NCBI GenBank assembly: GCA_020435995.1
Contig: JAGQYO010000026.1
Coordinates: 1-47,736 of the forward strand
Length of the DNA: 47,736 nt
DNA from: Flavobacteriales bacterium
GTDB lineage: Bacteria > Bacteroidota > Bacteroidia > Flavobacteriales_G > Salibacteraceae
Direction of reading: 5' to 3'
In this document: in pieces, positions 25,485-34,819 of the stretch
How the letters are laid out: each line of letters starts with the position of its first letter
Numbering within the stretch: position 1 is the first letter of the stretch
Made by a program: the position numbers and the translations under genes
The notes under the pieces: model-generated
The model's input: the letters and a program-made list of their open reading frames with translations, nothing else
Told to the model about the DNA's origin: nothing
The model's database searches: none

Positions 25485-26792
25485 GTGAATCAAGTACTTA
25501 TATATATTCCCGAGTTAAGTAACAGGGCGAAATATGCCTTCGATTTTTTCTTTGAAACCATTCTAAAACTGGGGGTAATCTACACCCAAAGTGAAGAAGA
25601 TTTTAAGAATGAATCCTACCTCCCCAAGGTGAGTTATACTCATCAATCCATCGATAACGAGCTTCAAATTTCACCCCACGGACTGCTTACGGCGAAGGGT
25701 ATCGGTCAATTACACCTTGTGCTAACTGATTGGAATGGGCTTCCCATTTTTTTTCAAGTAAATAACGAGGTTATACCCTTTGATCCTTTGGCTGCAACTT
25801 TTTTTCTGATAAGTAGATACGAAGAATATTGGCCTCACAGAAGCGATGTTCATCAAAGGTTTCCGGCGAGTGAATCTGCTATGTTTCAAATGGGAATTCT
25901 GAACCAACCTGTGGTAGATAAATGGGCGGCACAGATACTTTACATGTTGCAAAGTCAGTTTCCTGGTAAAATAGAGGATAACAGAAAATATAAGGTGGAA
26001 CCTACCATAGATATTGACAATGCCTACGCATTTTTGGGCAAAGGCCTAGCAAGAACCTTGGGTGCTTTTGCCCGATCTACTTTTCAATTGAATACTTCAG
26101 ATATTATTGCACGAGCAAAAACCTTAGCAGGGATGCGCGACGATCCATTTGACATATATGATAGGCTTATCGAGACGACTTCCAAGTACAATTTAAGAGC
26201 TAAATACTTTATTCTACTTGCGGACTATGGTCTCAACGATAAAAATGTGCCTCACACATCAAGGAAATTTCAAGCGTTGATTAAGCATCTGCATGATCAT
26301 GCTGATGTGGGCATCCACCCAGGCTTTCGCACCAGTACTGATGTGGAGTGTTTAAAAAAGGAACTGAACCGTTTGAGCCAAATACTTCATAAACCGATTT
26401 TGGAAAGTCGTCAGCATTTTTTGAAAATGAACCTGCCCATGACTTATAGAAATTTGATAGAATGTGAAGTTGTGCATGATTATTCTATGGGGTTTCCCGA
26501 TGAACCTGGTTTTCGGGCTGGTACTTGTACACCATTTTCATTCTTCGATTTGGAATTAAATCAAAAAACGCCACTTATAGTTCATCCGTTTTCTGTAATG
26601 GAAGCCTGTTACAAGTATTATAAGGGTATGCAGCCTGAAGAGGCCTTGGCGTCTATTTCATCCGTTATTTCAGAAGTAAAAAATGTAAAAGGAGAGTTTT
26701 CGTTTTTATGGCACAGCGAATCGCTGTGCGAACACGAAGGCTGGAAGGGCTGGTCAGGGCTATATGAACAAACGTTGAAAATCGCCACTTAA
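25485..26792 (+). CDS. Polysaccharide deacetylase-like protein (DUF7033-type N-terminus)
   Basis: 435 residues, GTG start 4 bp after radC. The C-terminal half resembles the polysaccharide deacetylase fold: PTIDIDNAYA (metal-binding acids) at about 167, a long helical insert, then DVGIHPGFRTS and FLWHSESLC near the end. The first 150 residues match, from memory, the DUF7033 module usually fused to it in Bacteroidota. The classic HxxxH pair is not obvious, so the activity may differ. Coupled to the FemAB-like gene (2 bp gap), which suggests a joint role in cell-surface or wall modification. Confidence 0.7.
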   Translation: MNQVLIYIPELSNRAKYAFDFFFETILKLGVIYTQSEEDFKNESYLPKVSYTHQSIDNELQISPHGLLTAKGIGQLHLVLTDWNGLPIFFQVNNEVIPFDPLAATFFLISRYEEYWPHRSDVHQRFPASESAMFQMGILNQPVVDKWAAQILYMLQSQFPGKIEDNRKYKVEPTIDIDNAYAFLGKGLARTLGAFARSTFQLNTSDIIARAKTLAGMRDDPFDIYDRLIETTSKYNLRAKYFILLADYGLNDKNVPHTSRKFQALIKHLHDHADVGIHPGFRTSTDVECLKKELNRLSQILHKPILESRQHFLKMNLPMTYRNLIECEVVHDYSMGFPDEPGFRAGTCTPFSFFDLELNQKTPLIVHPFSVMEACYKYYKGMQPEEALASISSVISEVKNVKGEFSFLWHSESLCEHEGWKGWSGLYEQTLKIAT

Positions 26793-26794
26793 GC

Positions 26795-27703
26795 GTGAAA
26801 CCAATTCTAATATCAAATTCGGAGATTGATAGAGCCAAGTGGAATGCTAGAGTTGATGCCAGTCCAAATAATTCACCCTTTATGTATTCGTGGTACCTCG
26901 ATGTGGTTTGCCCGCGCTGGGAAGCCATTATCATGGGTGATTACATCAGTATTTACCCCATTCCGGTAAAAGTAAAGTGGGGTAAAAAATATTTGTTTCA
27001 GCCGCCTTACTATCAGAAGAGCTCGATCATTGGGACGAAAAACCGAGCATTCAGCGACTTTATTTGGCAAACCCTGGGTAATTATTCATTTGGCGATTTT
27101 AATTCAACCGAAAAATGGGGCATCCAATTTAAGGAATTGAACAATTATGTTTTGGACTTAAACCAACCAGAAGAAGTAATTCGATCAGGAATTTCAAAAA
27201 ATCATAAGCGTAACATGAGTAAATCCAAAAATGCTGGAAATGCGGTTAAACTCAACTCTGGCTTGGATTACTTGGAACCTTTAATACAAATGTTTTTAGC
27301 CAATAAAGGCAAAACCATTAAAAAGGACTTGGCAGCGGAATTAGAAACACTTAAAGAACTATGCGGCACTGCTTTAAAATACTCAGCACTTGAGATAAAT
27401 TGCGTTTACGACCAACACGATGTACTGCTTGGAGGTATTTTTATAATGAAAAGCAGGAACAGAAAAGTACTTATGTTTATGGCAAATGGCTCAGCAGCTC
27501 GGGATTCAGGCGCCATGCATCAGTTGGTGGCGGAAACAATTCTCGATGGTTCAGGTAATACCTCAGTTTTTGATTTTGAGGGGTCTATGAATCCCGGTAT
27601 TGCACGATTCTATTCTGGGTTTGGCGCGATTCGAGAAACCTATTATCATTACAAAAAGGCTACGCTTATTCGAAAGTTAATTTCTGGTTTTAAATCTTCT
27701 TAA
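26795..27703 (+). CDS. FemAB-like / GNAT-fold acyltransferase
   Basis: 302 residues, GTG start. Pattern of the FemAB/BioF2-like acyltransferases: NSPFMYSWYLD near the start, KNHKRNMSKSKNAG in the middle (RSGI/KNHKRN segment), GGIFIMKSRN and a C-terminal DFEGSMNPGIARFYSGFGA. Such proteins transfer aminoacyl or acyl groups to peptidoglycan or lipid carriers. The acceptor cannot be told here. It follows the deacetylase-like gene directly. Confidence 0.72.
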   Translation: MKPILISNSEIDRAKWNARVDASPNNSPFMYSWYLDVVCPRWEAIIMGDYISIYPIPVKVKWGKKYLFQPPYYQKSSIIGTKNRAFSDFIWQTLGNYSFGDFNSTEKWGIQFKELNNYVLDLNQPEEVIRSGISKNHKRNMSKSKNAGNAVKLNSGLDYLEPLIQMFLANKGKTIKKDLAAELETLKELCGTALKYSALEINCVYDQHDVLLGGIFIMKSRNRKVLMFMANGSAARDSGAMHQLVAETILDGSGNTSVFDFEGSMNPGIARFYSGFGAIRETYYHYKKATLIRKLISGFKSS

Positions 27704-27730
27704 TGCAGCCAAGCACGTGGCCTGATTTCC

Positions 27731-27738
27731 TACATTTG
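27731..27738 (+). promoter_or_regulatory. Bacteroidota-type -7 element for the DUF1573-yajC operon
   Basis: TACATTTG, 28 bp before the ATG at 27767; no clear -33 box. Confidence 0.55.
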
Positions 27739-27766
27739 CCGCGCAGAAAAAAAGAATACAATACCC

Positions 27767-28228
27767 ATGAAATACACAACATATCTTATGTTGGCTCTTG
27801 CCATTTTAGCATCATCTTGCGGAAACGACACAACAGTAGATACGGAGATAGTTAATAACCCCAATACAGCTTCAGAAACTTCCGTGGACGTTAAGATGCC
27901 AATAATGAAGTTTGAGAAAGAATTGTTTGAATTTGGAGAAATAAGTCAAGGTGAAAAAGTGAACTTTAGTTACAAATTCACCAATGTTGGTGAGGGAGAT
28001 CTAATTATATCTTCTGCCAAGGGTTCGTGCGGTTGCACTGTTCCACAATGGCCAAAAGAGCCTATTCGTCCAGGAGAAAGCGGTGAAATAAAAGTGGTTT
28101 TTAATTCGGATGGCAAATCTGGAAAACAACATAAAACAGTGGAGATTATCGCCAACACCCAACCTAGTAACAATGTAGTAGCCTTAAGTGGTAATATAAT
28201 AGCGCCTTCTACGGCAGAAAACAAATAG
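27767..28228 (+). CDS. DUF1573 domain lipoprotein
   Basis: 153 residues. Lipoprotein signal with lipobox ASSC (Cys18). The mature part (about 40-145) is a DUF1573 Ig-like domain with FEFGEISQGEKVNFSYKFTN and the family's Cys pair in SCGCTVPQWP. Role unknown; the family is abundant in Bacteroidota envelopes. Heads the run DUF1573-yajC-ybbR-coaE-nnr. Confidence 0.85.
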   Translation: MKYTTYLMLALAILASSCGNDTTVDTEIVNNPNTASETSVDVKMPIMKFEKELFEFGEISQGEKVNFSYKFTNVGEGDLIISSAKGSCGCTVPQWPKEPIRPGESGEIKVVFNSDGKSGKQHKTVEIIANTQPSNNVVALSGNIIAPSTAENK

Positions 28229-28231
28229 ATT

Positions 28232-28564
28232 ATGACATTAAATTATATCATGCTTCAAGCAGGAGGCGGAATTGGCTCATTTTTACCGCTTATCTTAGTT
28301 GCGGTGGTTTTTTACTTCTTCATGATTCGTCCTCAAATGAAGAAAAGCAAAAAACAGAAGGAATTTAGAAGCGCGTTGGCCAAAGGAGATCGCATTGTTA
28401 CTATTGGTGGCATTCACGCGAAAATCAAAGAAATGGCTGATACTACGGTTGTTATTGAAACAGAAGGTGGAGCTCGTATGAGAATTGAAAAGAGCGCCAT
28501 TTCTATGGATTTCTCTTCTGGAAAGGTAGAGGAAGCAGCTCAAGAAATAGAGCAAATTAAGTAG
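28232..28564 (+). CDS. yajC: Preprotein translocase subunit YajC
   Basis: 110 residues, one membrane helix (about 15-34) followed by [12 protein letters not shown] and [16 protein letters not shown], the YajC signature. Accessory to SecDF in protein export. Three bases after the DUF1573 gene and 1 bp before the YbbR gene. Confidence 0.93.
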   Translation: MTLNYIMLQAGGGIGSFLPLILVAVVFYFFMIRPQMKKSKKQKEFRSALAKGDRIVTIGGIHAKIKEMADTTVVIETEGGARMRIEKSAISMDFSSGKVEEAAQEIEQIK

Positions 28565-28565
28565 A

Positions 28566-29549
28566 GTGAAAGAGGCTGAAAGCAGAACGGCTTTTGGTTC
28601 TATAGTAAAGTGGAGGCCTGGTAAAAACTTATCGGTCTTTATTATCTGTTTAATCATTGCACTCACGTTTTGGTTTCTCAACGCATTTACCAAATCATAT
28701 CATACCACGGTTTCTTTCCCAGTTAAGTATATCAACCTACCCGATAACCAAGTTCTCGTATCAGAATTACCAAGTGTTGTTCAATTTGAGGTGACAGGCT
28801 TTGGGTTTAGCCTACTTACCCGCCAATTAAGATCTAATACCGATTCACTCGAATTGGATTACGATGCGGCTACGGTACTCAGAAAAGGTGACCGCTCGGT
28901 TCGTTCCATTAGTGGTCAATCGCTCATCGAACTCGCCAATAGTGAACTGCCTGATGACATTATAATTAACAGAATAATTGGAGACACCATCCGAATGGTC
29001 TTAGAAAAATCTGAGGAAAGAATCTTGTTTGTGAGTTTAGACCGGAGTATTACATTGGCCGATCAGTTTTTTATTAATGGTAAAATTAAAATTGAGCCAG
29101 CTTCTGTTGTTGTAAAAGGTCCCCCCAGTTTTTTAGATGAATTGGATTCCATCAAAACGCTTCCTCTTTCTGCAAATGCACAGGACAAAAGCATAAACAA
29201 AGAGCTAGATTTGGTTTTCCCGCAGGGCATTAGTTCTGAGTCAAAAAAGGTGAATGTGTACATTCCCATTGATCGAAAAACACAAGGTGAAATTAAAGTT
29301 CCTGTACAGATAGAGGGCGAAATAGGAGACCGTACTTTGGTGCTTTTCCCTCCTGAAGTTACCGTAACATACATTACTGGATTACGAGATTATGAAGGAA
29401 TCCAAGCCAATCAATTTGTGTTTGAAGTAAATACCAATGAAATTGCATCTGACAAAACCTATCTGATAATCAAGCAACGGCAAGTACCGAGCAACGTAAG
29501 CATAGTTGCTTATGACCCACATAAGGTAGAATACATTCTCAAAAAGTAG
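28566..29549 (+). CDS. YbbR-like domain protein
   Basis: 327 residues, GTG start. One N-terminal membrane helix (about 25-45, ending FWFLNAF), then repeated YbbR-type beta domains in the periplasm (VSFPVKYINLPDNQVL; PASVVVKGPPSFLD). In Firmicutes YbbR/CdaR regulates the c-di-AMP cyclase; in Bacteroidota the gene usually sits before coaE, as here, and its role is unclear. Confidence 0.8.
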   Translation: MKEAESRTAFGSIVKWRPGKNLSVFIICLIIALTFWFLNAFTKSYHTTVSFPVKYINLPDNQVLVSELPSVVQFEVTGFGFSLLTRQLRSNTDSLELDYDAATVLRKGDRSVRSISGQSLIELANSELPDDIIINRIIGDTIRMVLEKSEERILFVSLDRSITLADQFFINGKIKIEPASVVVKGPPSFLDELDSIKTLPLSANAQDKSINKELDLVFPQGISSESKKVNVYIPIDRKTQGEIKVPVQIEGEIGDRTLVLFPPEVTVTYITGLRDYEGIQANQFVFEVNTNEIASDKTYLIIKQRQVPSNVSIVAYDPHKVEYILKK

Positions 29550-29581
29550 ATTGTGTGTACCTTCGTTCCAATTAGAACATT

Positions 29582-30166
29582 ATGCTCAAAATTGGTTTAA
29601 CTGGCGGCATTGGAAGTGGAAAAAGCACCGTAATTCGGATTTTTGAATTGTTGGGGGTGCCGGTCTATGAGGCAGATAAGGCTGGAAAGTGGCTCTTGCA
29701 TCACGATGTTGAAGTTGTTTCTAAAGTCAAGTCCTTATTTTCTGATTCAATTTATGATGCCAACGGACAATTGGATTCCGCAAAAGTTTCTTCCTTGGTT
29801 TTCAATGAGCCCAAATTGTTGTCGGAGTTAAATACCATAGTACATCCGGCTGTGGGTCGTCATTTTGAAGAATGGGTGGGCGATCAAAAAGAATCAAAAT
29901 ACATAGTTAAGGAAGCAGCCATTTTGTTTGAGTCGGGAAGCTATACCTCGCTAGACCGAGTGATTGTTGTTTCTGCCCCAGAAAAAGTCAGACTCGAAAG
30001 GGTGATCGCAAGAGACCAATCCAAAAAGGAACAAGTGCAGCAACGAATGAACAACCAATGGAGTGAGCAACAAAGATTGGCGAAGTCAGATTACATTATT
30101 GTAAACGACGGAGCTTCGGCACTGATACCTCAAGTAATAGCACTTCATAATGAATTAACCAAATGA
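29582..30166 (+). CDS. coaE: Dephospho-CoA kinase
   Basis: 194 residues. P-loop GLTGGIGSGKST at 6-17, ADKAGKWLL, VHPAVGRHFEEW and the RVIARDQSKKEQVQQR lid region. Adds the 3'-phosphate in the last step of coenzyme A synthesis. Stop overlaps the next start by 4 nt. A TACCTTCG near-match at 29558 could be a weak internal promoter. Confidence 0.95.
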   Translation: MLKIGLTGGIGSGKSTVIRIFELLGVPVYEADKAGKWLLHHDVEVVSKVKSLFSDSIYDANGQLDSAKVSSLVFNEPKLLSELNTIVHPAVGRHFEEWVGDQKESKYIVKEAAILFESGSYTSLDRVIVVSAPEKVRLERVIARDQSKKEQVQQRMNNQWSEQQRLAKSDYIIVNDGASALIPQVIALHNELTK

Positions 30167-31677
30167 AGATTCTGAGTTCGGCACAAATTCGATTGGCGGA
30201 TCAATTTACCATTCTGAATGAACCTATATCCTCATTGGATTTAATGGAGCGCGCTGCAAACTGTTGTTTTAGTTGGATTGTAAAAAAGTATCCTCAAAGT
30301 TGTTTCCATGTTGTGGCGGGAAAGGGAAACAATGGTGGCGATGGTTTGGTCATCGCCAGAAAACTGCTCGAATCTGGCTTTAAAGTAAGAACAAGTCTTA
30401 TTCAGCACTCAACCAAAGGCAGCATTGAGTATGAGACGAACTTAAAGCGGCTTAAACAACAGAAAGCCAGTTTGAAATTATTGGAATTGGGAAATAAATT
30501 GGTCGTTCACAACGATGAAGTTCTTATTGATGCCCTTTTTGGCAGCGGTTTGACGCGGCCCATAGCATCTAATTCCGACCTTGGTCTACTTATTCACCAA
30601 ATGAATAAGTGCAACGAAACGGTAGCTATTGACATCCCTTCTGGCCTTTTTGCAGATGATAATTCTGATAATTTGGGTGCCATTATCCGAGCCAAATACA
30701 CCTTGACTTTTCAAGCCCCTAAACTTGCGTTTATGCACGATTCTTCGCATCAGTTTGTGGGAGAGTTTGCCGTATTAAATATAGGTTTACATCCCCAGTA
30801 TTTGCAGGAAGCAAAGACCAATTATCATTTTGTTTCCAGAGAAATATCAGCGCTGGAGTTAAAGCCAGTTATAAAAACAGCTCATAAAGGAACGAATGGT
30901 AGGGCTTTGTTAATCGCGGGTACGAAAGGAAAAATGGGCGCGGCCATATTGGCGTCTAAAGCTGCCTTGAGAGTAGGAGTGGGGCTACTAAGTGTAAAAG
31001 TACCTGAATTTGGCTTGAACCTTATCCAAGGTACTGTACCCGAGGCTATGGCTATTGGCGATTCCAATGAAAAATACAACACAGAATTGCCCAATTTACT
31101 CGGTTTTGATGCCATTGGGATTGGACCTGGAATAGATACGAGCGTAGCTTGTGAGCAGCTGATTTCCGAGTTGATTCAAACTTATTCGAAACCAATGGTT
31201 ATTGATGCTGATGCGCTTAATCTGCTTTCAAAACGAAAGGATCTTTGGTCCAAATTGCCGCATGGCAGCATTCTCACCCCTCATTTAGGAGAATTTCAAA
31301 GATTATTCGGAAGTATATCCTCTCCAGAAGAGGCCATGAAAATTCAGGCTCAGTTTTGTAAAAAGCACCAATGCGTTATGATTTTGAAAGGCGCACATAC
31401 CCGAGTTTGTGACCAGCAAGGGGTATTTTATTTTAATTCGACAGGAAATTCTGGCATGGCGAAAGGAGGTTCTGGAGACGTGCTCACTGGGATACTTACT
31501 TCCTTGTTGGCCCAAGGTTATTCACCTATTCGAAGTGCCATATTGGGCGTGTATATCCACGGGCTTGCTGGTGATATAGCGGCAGAAACCATAGGACTTG
31601 ATGGAATGATTGCGGGCGATTTGATTACCTGTCTTCCTAATGCTATGAAAGCCCTTCGGGGACTTTCGAGAGTTTAA
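30163..31677 (+). CDS. nnr: Bifunctional NAD(P)H-hydrate epimerase / ADP-dependent dehydratase
   Basis: 504 residues, fused enzyme that repairs hydrated NADH/NADPH. N-terminal YjeF epimerase domain (1-215) with AGKGNNGGDGLVIAR and ALFGSGLTRP; C-terminal ribokinase-like dehydratase (225-504) with GIGPGID, VIDADALNLL, LTPHLGEFQRL and the GNSGMAKGGSGDVLTG nucleotide loop. Overlaps coaE by 4 nt; followed by a terminator. Confidence 0.94.
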   Translation: MKILSSAQIRLADQFTILNEPISSLDLMERAANCCFSWIVKKYPQSCFHVVAGKGNNGGDGLVIARKLLESGFKVRTSLIQHSTKGSIEYETNLKRLKQQKASLKLLELGNKLVVHNDEVLIDALFGSGLTRPIASNSDLGLLIHQMNKCNETVAIDIPSGLFADDNSDNLGAIIRAKYTLTFQAPKLAFMHDSSHQFVGEFAVLNIGLHPQYLQEAKTNYHFVSREISALELKPVIKTAHKGTNGRALLIAGTKGKMGAAILASKAALRVGVGLLSVKVPEFGLNLIQGTVPEAMAIGDSNEKYNTELPNLLGFDAIGIGPGIDTSVACEQLISELIQTYSKPMVIDADALNLLSKRKDLWSKLPHGSILTPHLGEFQRLFGSISSPEEAMKIQAQFCKKHQCVMILKGAHTRVCDQQGVFYFNSTGNSGMAKGGSGDVLTGILTSLLAQGYSPIRSAILGVYIHGLAGDIAAETIGLDGMIAGDLITCLPNAMKALRGLSRV

Positions 31678-31685
31678 GCCCAAAA

Positions 31686-31716
31686 AAAAATCCCCCTCGA
31701 AAATCGAGAGGGATTT
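31686..31716 (+). terminator. Terminator after nnr, usable from both sides
   Basis: Stem AAATCCC-CTCG with CGAG-GGATTT around an AAAAT loop (one bulge), A-run before and T-run after. Confidence 0.8.
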
Positions 31717-31735
31717 TAATTCTAATTATTTCTTT

Positions 31736-33505
31736 TTATTGAAGGATGATGCCATGCGCGGTGTGGGATTCTTCGGTGGCAATGAACAAAACATATTTCC
31801 CCGAATTAAAACCTTCTAGGTTGAGTTCAACTTGATCTGTTTCGGTTCTAGATGTTTTAAGCACAACCCGACCCATCATATCCAAGAGTTGTACTTCAAC
31901 TGTAGATTGAGAATTTTGAAACTTAACTGTAACATTTCCGAGGGTAGGGTTTGGATAGATAGAAACGCCAGAGCTTATGTGGTGCGGATTAACTGATGTT
32001 TTATTGGTATCAACGGGATCAATAACTTCACAATCCTTGTAATCTACAACTACCGTATCTGTTCCATTACAACCGTTGTCATCCGTAATTACCACAGAAT
32101 ATGTTCCCTTTTTATTGGCATTAAAAGTTGATTTTCTACTTGCATCTTGCCATCTGTATAAAAGAATATTTGGGGTATTTGTTTGAATCAACCAACTTTT
32201 GCCATTACACAATACGGTATCATTTCCCAATGAAACAATTGGTAAGGTATCGAATCCCACGTGTACTGTATCGTAAACATGACAACCCGTATTTGTAGTT
32301 GCCATCAGAGAATAATTTCCCGCAGTTCCTACACCTTTTGTAATGGCATTGGTATCATTATCAAACCATTTGATGGACGCAAAATGGGTAGGTGCCTGTA
32401 AATACACGCTATCTCCAATGCATACTGTATCAGCTCCTGTAATTGTGAGAACGCTATCCTTATCACGAGTAACTTGTATTGCATCGTTGTAATTACACCC
32501 AATGCTATTGGTTACCGTGGCTATATAACTACCTGGGGTGTTTACTGTAAGTAGTGCTGTGGTATCGCTGGTGCTCCACAAAATCGACTTCCAAGTGCCA
32601 ACTCCCGCATCCAATACGGTGCTTCCATTTGGGCAAATAGTCTTATCCTGCCCCAATGAGAAAAATGGACCTACAACAGTGACTGAAACTGAATCACTTC
32701 GCACACAGCCAGAAGCAAGTGTTGTAGTAACAACATACTTTCCAGTTGAAGATACTCTTTCGATTCTTCCAGTATTGTTGGTGTTCCACTTATAGGTAGC
32801 CCATCCAGTAGCAACTGTCAAGGTTAATTGGTCGCCTAGGCAAATACTGGTATCAGGTCCTAATTCTGGAGGTGGAATTACCTTAATTGTTTTGACAACT
32901 GTGTCTGATTCGCACGTATCTGAAGAAACCAATTTATAAGAACGATTACCTACAGAAGGTAAAATTTCCATATAATCTCTAGAGGTACCAACTACTGTAT
33001 CGTTTCTAAACCATGTATATGTTGCAGTCCCATTAGTTGAGCTTGAATTGGTAAGCTTCAAGCTGTCACCTGCACAATAATTCACTGAGTTTGAGGTAAA
33101 TGCTGCCGTGGAAGAACAACAAGAACCAATAGTTAGGCTTTGTGAAATCGTATTGATAACACTACTACCAAGCACACCTTGAAAAACCACGGTATAGGTG
33201 CCCGCCGCAATTTGCCCGATATTTACCGAGTGTGTTTGGTAACCTATGGCTCCTAAACAAATTGGTTGGGCTGTATAGATAATATTTACGGTAATCGTTG
33301 AGCCACTTACCACAACAGAGCTACCACTATAAACGTGGTTAATACATCCAATTTGGACATCCACAGAGTAAAAGATGTCAGCGCACTCTAATGGGTTTGC
33401 TGTAGTTAAACTTGTTGTGGCTTGAACAAATACGGATGATTTGGCATTAAAACTAAAGACAAAAAGAAAGATGATGCCTGTTGTTAATCGTAAAAATGTT
33501 TTCAT
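31736..33505 (-). CDS. Secreted adhesin-like protein with T9SS type A sorting domain
   Basis: 589 residues. Signal peptide 1-23. Five or more Ig/PKD-like repeats of about 75 residues, each with a GPDTSICLGDQLTL-type line, Trp and a terminal Cys, as in surface proteins of this phylum. The last 80 residues hold SIYPNPTLGNVTVKF, VQLLDMMGRVV and LEGFNSGKYVLF, the type A C-terminal domain. Likely exported by the type IX system and surface-bound or released. No catalytic motif seen. 29 bp downstream of the aspartic-protease-like gene on the same strand. Confidence 0.88.
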   Translation of the reverse strand: MKTFLRLTTGIIFLFVFSFNAKSSVFVQATTSLTTANPLECADIFYSVDVQIGCINHVYSGSSVVVSGSTITVNIIYTAQPICLGAIGYQTHSVNIGQIAAGTYTVVFQGVLGSSVINTISQSLTIGSCCSSTAAFTSNSVNYCAGDSLKLTNSSSTNGTATYTWFRNDTVVGTSRDYMEILPSVGNRSYKLVSSDTCESDTVVKTIKVIPPPELGPDTSICLGDQLTLTVATGWATYKWNTNNTGRIERVSSTGKYVVTTTLASGCVRSDSVSVTVVGPFFSLGQDKTICPNGSTVLDAGVGTWKSILWSTSDTTALLTVNTPGSYIATVTNSIGCNYNDAIQVTRDKDSVLTITGADTVCIGDSVYLQAPTHFASIKWFDNDTNAITKGVGTAGNYSLMATTNTGCHVYDTVHVGFDTLPIVSLGNDTVLCNGKSWLIQTNTPNILLYRWQDASRKSTFNANKKGTYSVVITDDNGCNGTDTVVVDYKDCEVIDPVDTNKTSVNPHHISSGVSIYPNPTLGNVTVKFQNSQSTVEVQLLDMMGRVVLKTSRTETDQVELNLEGFNSGKYVLFIATEESHTAHGIILQ

Positions 33506-33534
33506 AAAATGAATTGTAAATTAAGAGCGCGAAA

Positions 33535-34728
33535 TTACTCAATTTTTAATTCATTCAGAAGCAGTGAATTACCGATAAATGGGTCGTTGTGGTCTGTTTC
33601 AACTACATAAGAACCAGGGAGTTTTTGGAAAAGTCCTAATATTTCGCAGTATTCTTTTTCAGTAGGATTTTCGTAAGATACCATCCCGAATTTTTTTATC
33701 ACATTTCCCAACCTAAGTCCATGCATCCACGACATTGAATTCAAAACTATTTCTCCAATTATAATTTCCTGATTGATATAGGCCGGACCCATTTCCAAGT
33801 GGAGCCTGTCCATTCTATTTTCTTGGTTTGGTTCGGAGAATCCCATTTTTCCAGAGCTCCAATCCATCACGAATTCGTAGTTCTTGAGTAGTTTTATACC
33901 TACACGGTTGGTGTAATTGTTTGACGCCTTAACCATGACTTCCATGTTGTTGCTTTCATCAAATTGGGCCTTCGTCAAAAACCAAGTTGATGTGTCAATA
34001 ATAGTACTAGACCCCATGGCAATTGATTTTACCATAGATGCCCATGCGGAATCCAAAGTCTTAGGTACATCATTTTCATTCATCGAAACCTCACCTTGAT
34101 AATTCATATCTAGGGTAAACCCCGCAACCTGTTGACCACCGATATTTACATCAACGATTGGAATTCCTGTGATGCCCTGGTGGAAGGGAATCGTGAGTAA
34201 ATTACTGTCAGTCAAGTTATTAATATTATCAGAAAACTCAATATATCCCTTGCTGTAGTTCACTTTCCATTTACAGTTTTTCAAGGCATTGGCTCCCAAA
34301 ACACCATCCAGTTGAAGGCATCTCGTCGCATTTTGTACCTTAAAGTTGACAACAATGGCATTAATGTTTTTGAAGGAAACGTTGCCCAATGTTAGTGAGT
34401 CCAAACGAACCATTGTTTGTTTTTTGTCAATGCCTTCTACATGTTTTAAATTAACGTTTCGCGCGCTTGGTAATTTTAGAATGGTATCGAGGGCGGTGCT
34501 TATGGCTGTCAAGGAACCTGGGTTGAATAGAAATCGGTAAGGCTTGTCTTTTATTTTTACCGGCACGATCATATACCCAATACCTTTTTCTACCGAAATA
34601 TTTTCATGGAAGTTCTTAGTTGAAATACCACCGTTGTTGAAAGAACTTTGGTTTTTTAATGAGGTACAAGCAGACAAGAAAGTCCCCAAAATTCCAAGAA
34701 TCAGTAAGAGATGATAGGCCATTTTCAT
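33535..34728 (-). CDS. Retropepsin-like lipoprotein with degenerate active site and PDZ-like end
   Basis: 397 residues from the ATG at 34728, which gives a lipoprotein signal with LSAC (Cys21); ATGs or other starts upstream would bury it. The layout is that of the Bacteroidota aspartyl protease lipoproteins: two lobes plus a C-terminal PDZ-like region (about 325-395). Lobe 1 has FLFNPGS where FLFDTGA is expected (Asn69, Pro70); lobe 2 has LDMNYQG where DTG is expected (Asp207-Met-Asn). DGVLGANAL matches the conserved strand. The missing first Asp suggests it is no longer a protease and may bind peptides. Divergent from ggt. Confidence 0.65.
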   Translation of the reverse strand: MKMAYHLLLILGILGTFLSACTSLKNQSSFNNGGISTKNFHENISVEKGIGYMIVPVKIKDKPYRFLFNPGSLTAISTALDTILKLPSARNVNLKHVEGIDKKQTMVRLDSLTLGNVSFKNINAIVVNFKVQNATRCLQLDGVLGANALKNCKWKVNYSKGYIEFSDNINNLTDSNLLTIPFHQGITGIPIVDVNIGGQQVAGFTLDMNYQGEVSMNENDVPKTLDSAWASMVKSIAMGSSTIIDTSTWFLTKAQFDESNNMEVMVKASNNYTNRVGIKLLKNYEFVMDWSSGKMGFSEPNQENRMDRLHLEMGPAYINQEIIIGEIVLNSMSWMHGLRLGNVIKKFGMVSYENPTEKEYCEILGLFQKLPGSYVVETDHNDPFIGNSLLLNELKIE

Positions 34729-34819
34729 AACGCTAAGTAAATCAATTCTTGAAAACATTAACCTCTCCTTGCATGTTTGATTTAATAAGCCGAAATTGCG
34801 AGGGCAAAACACCTTTAGT

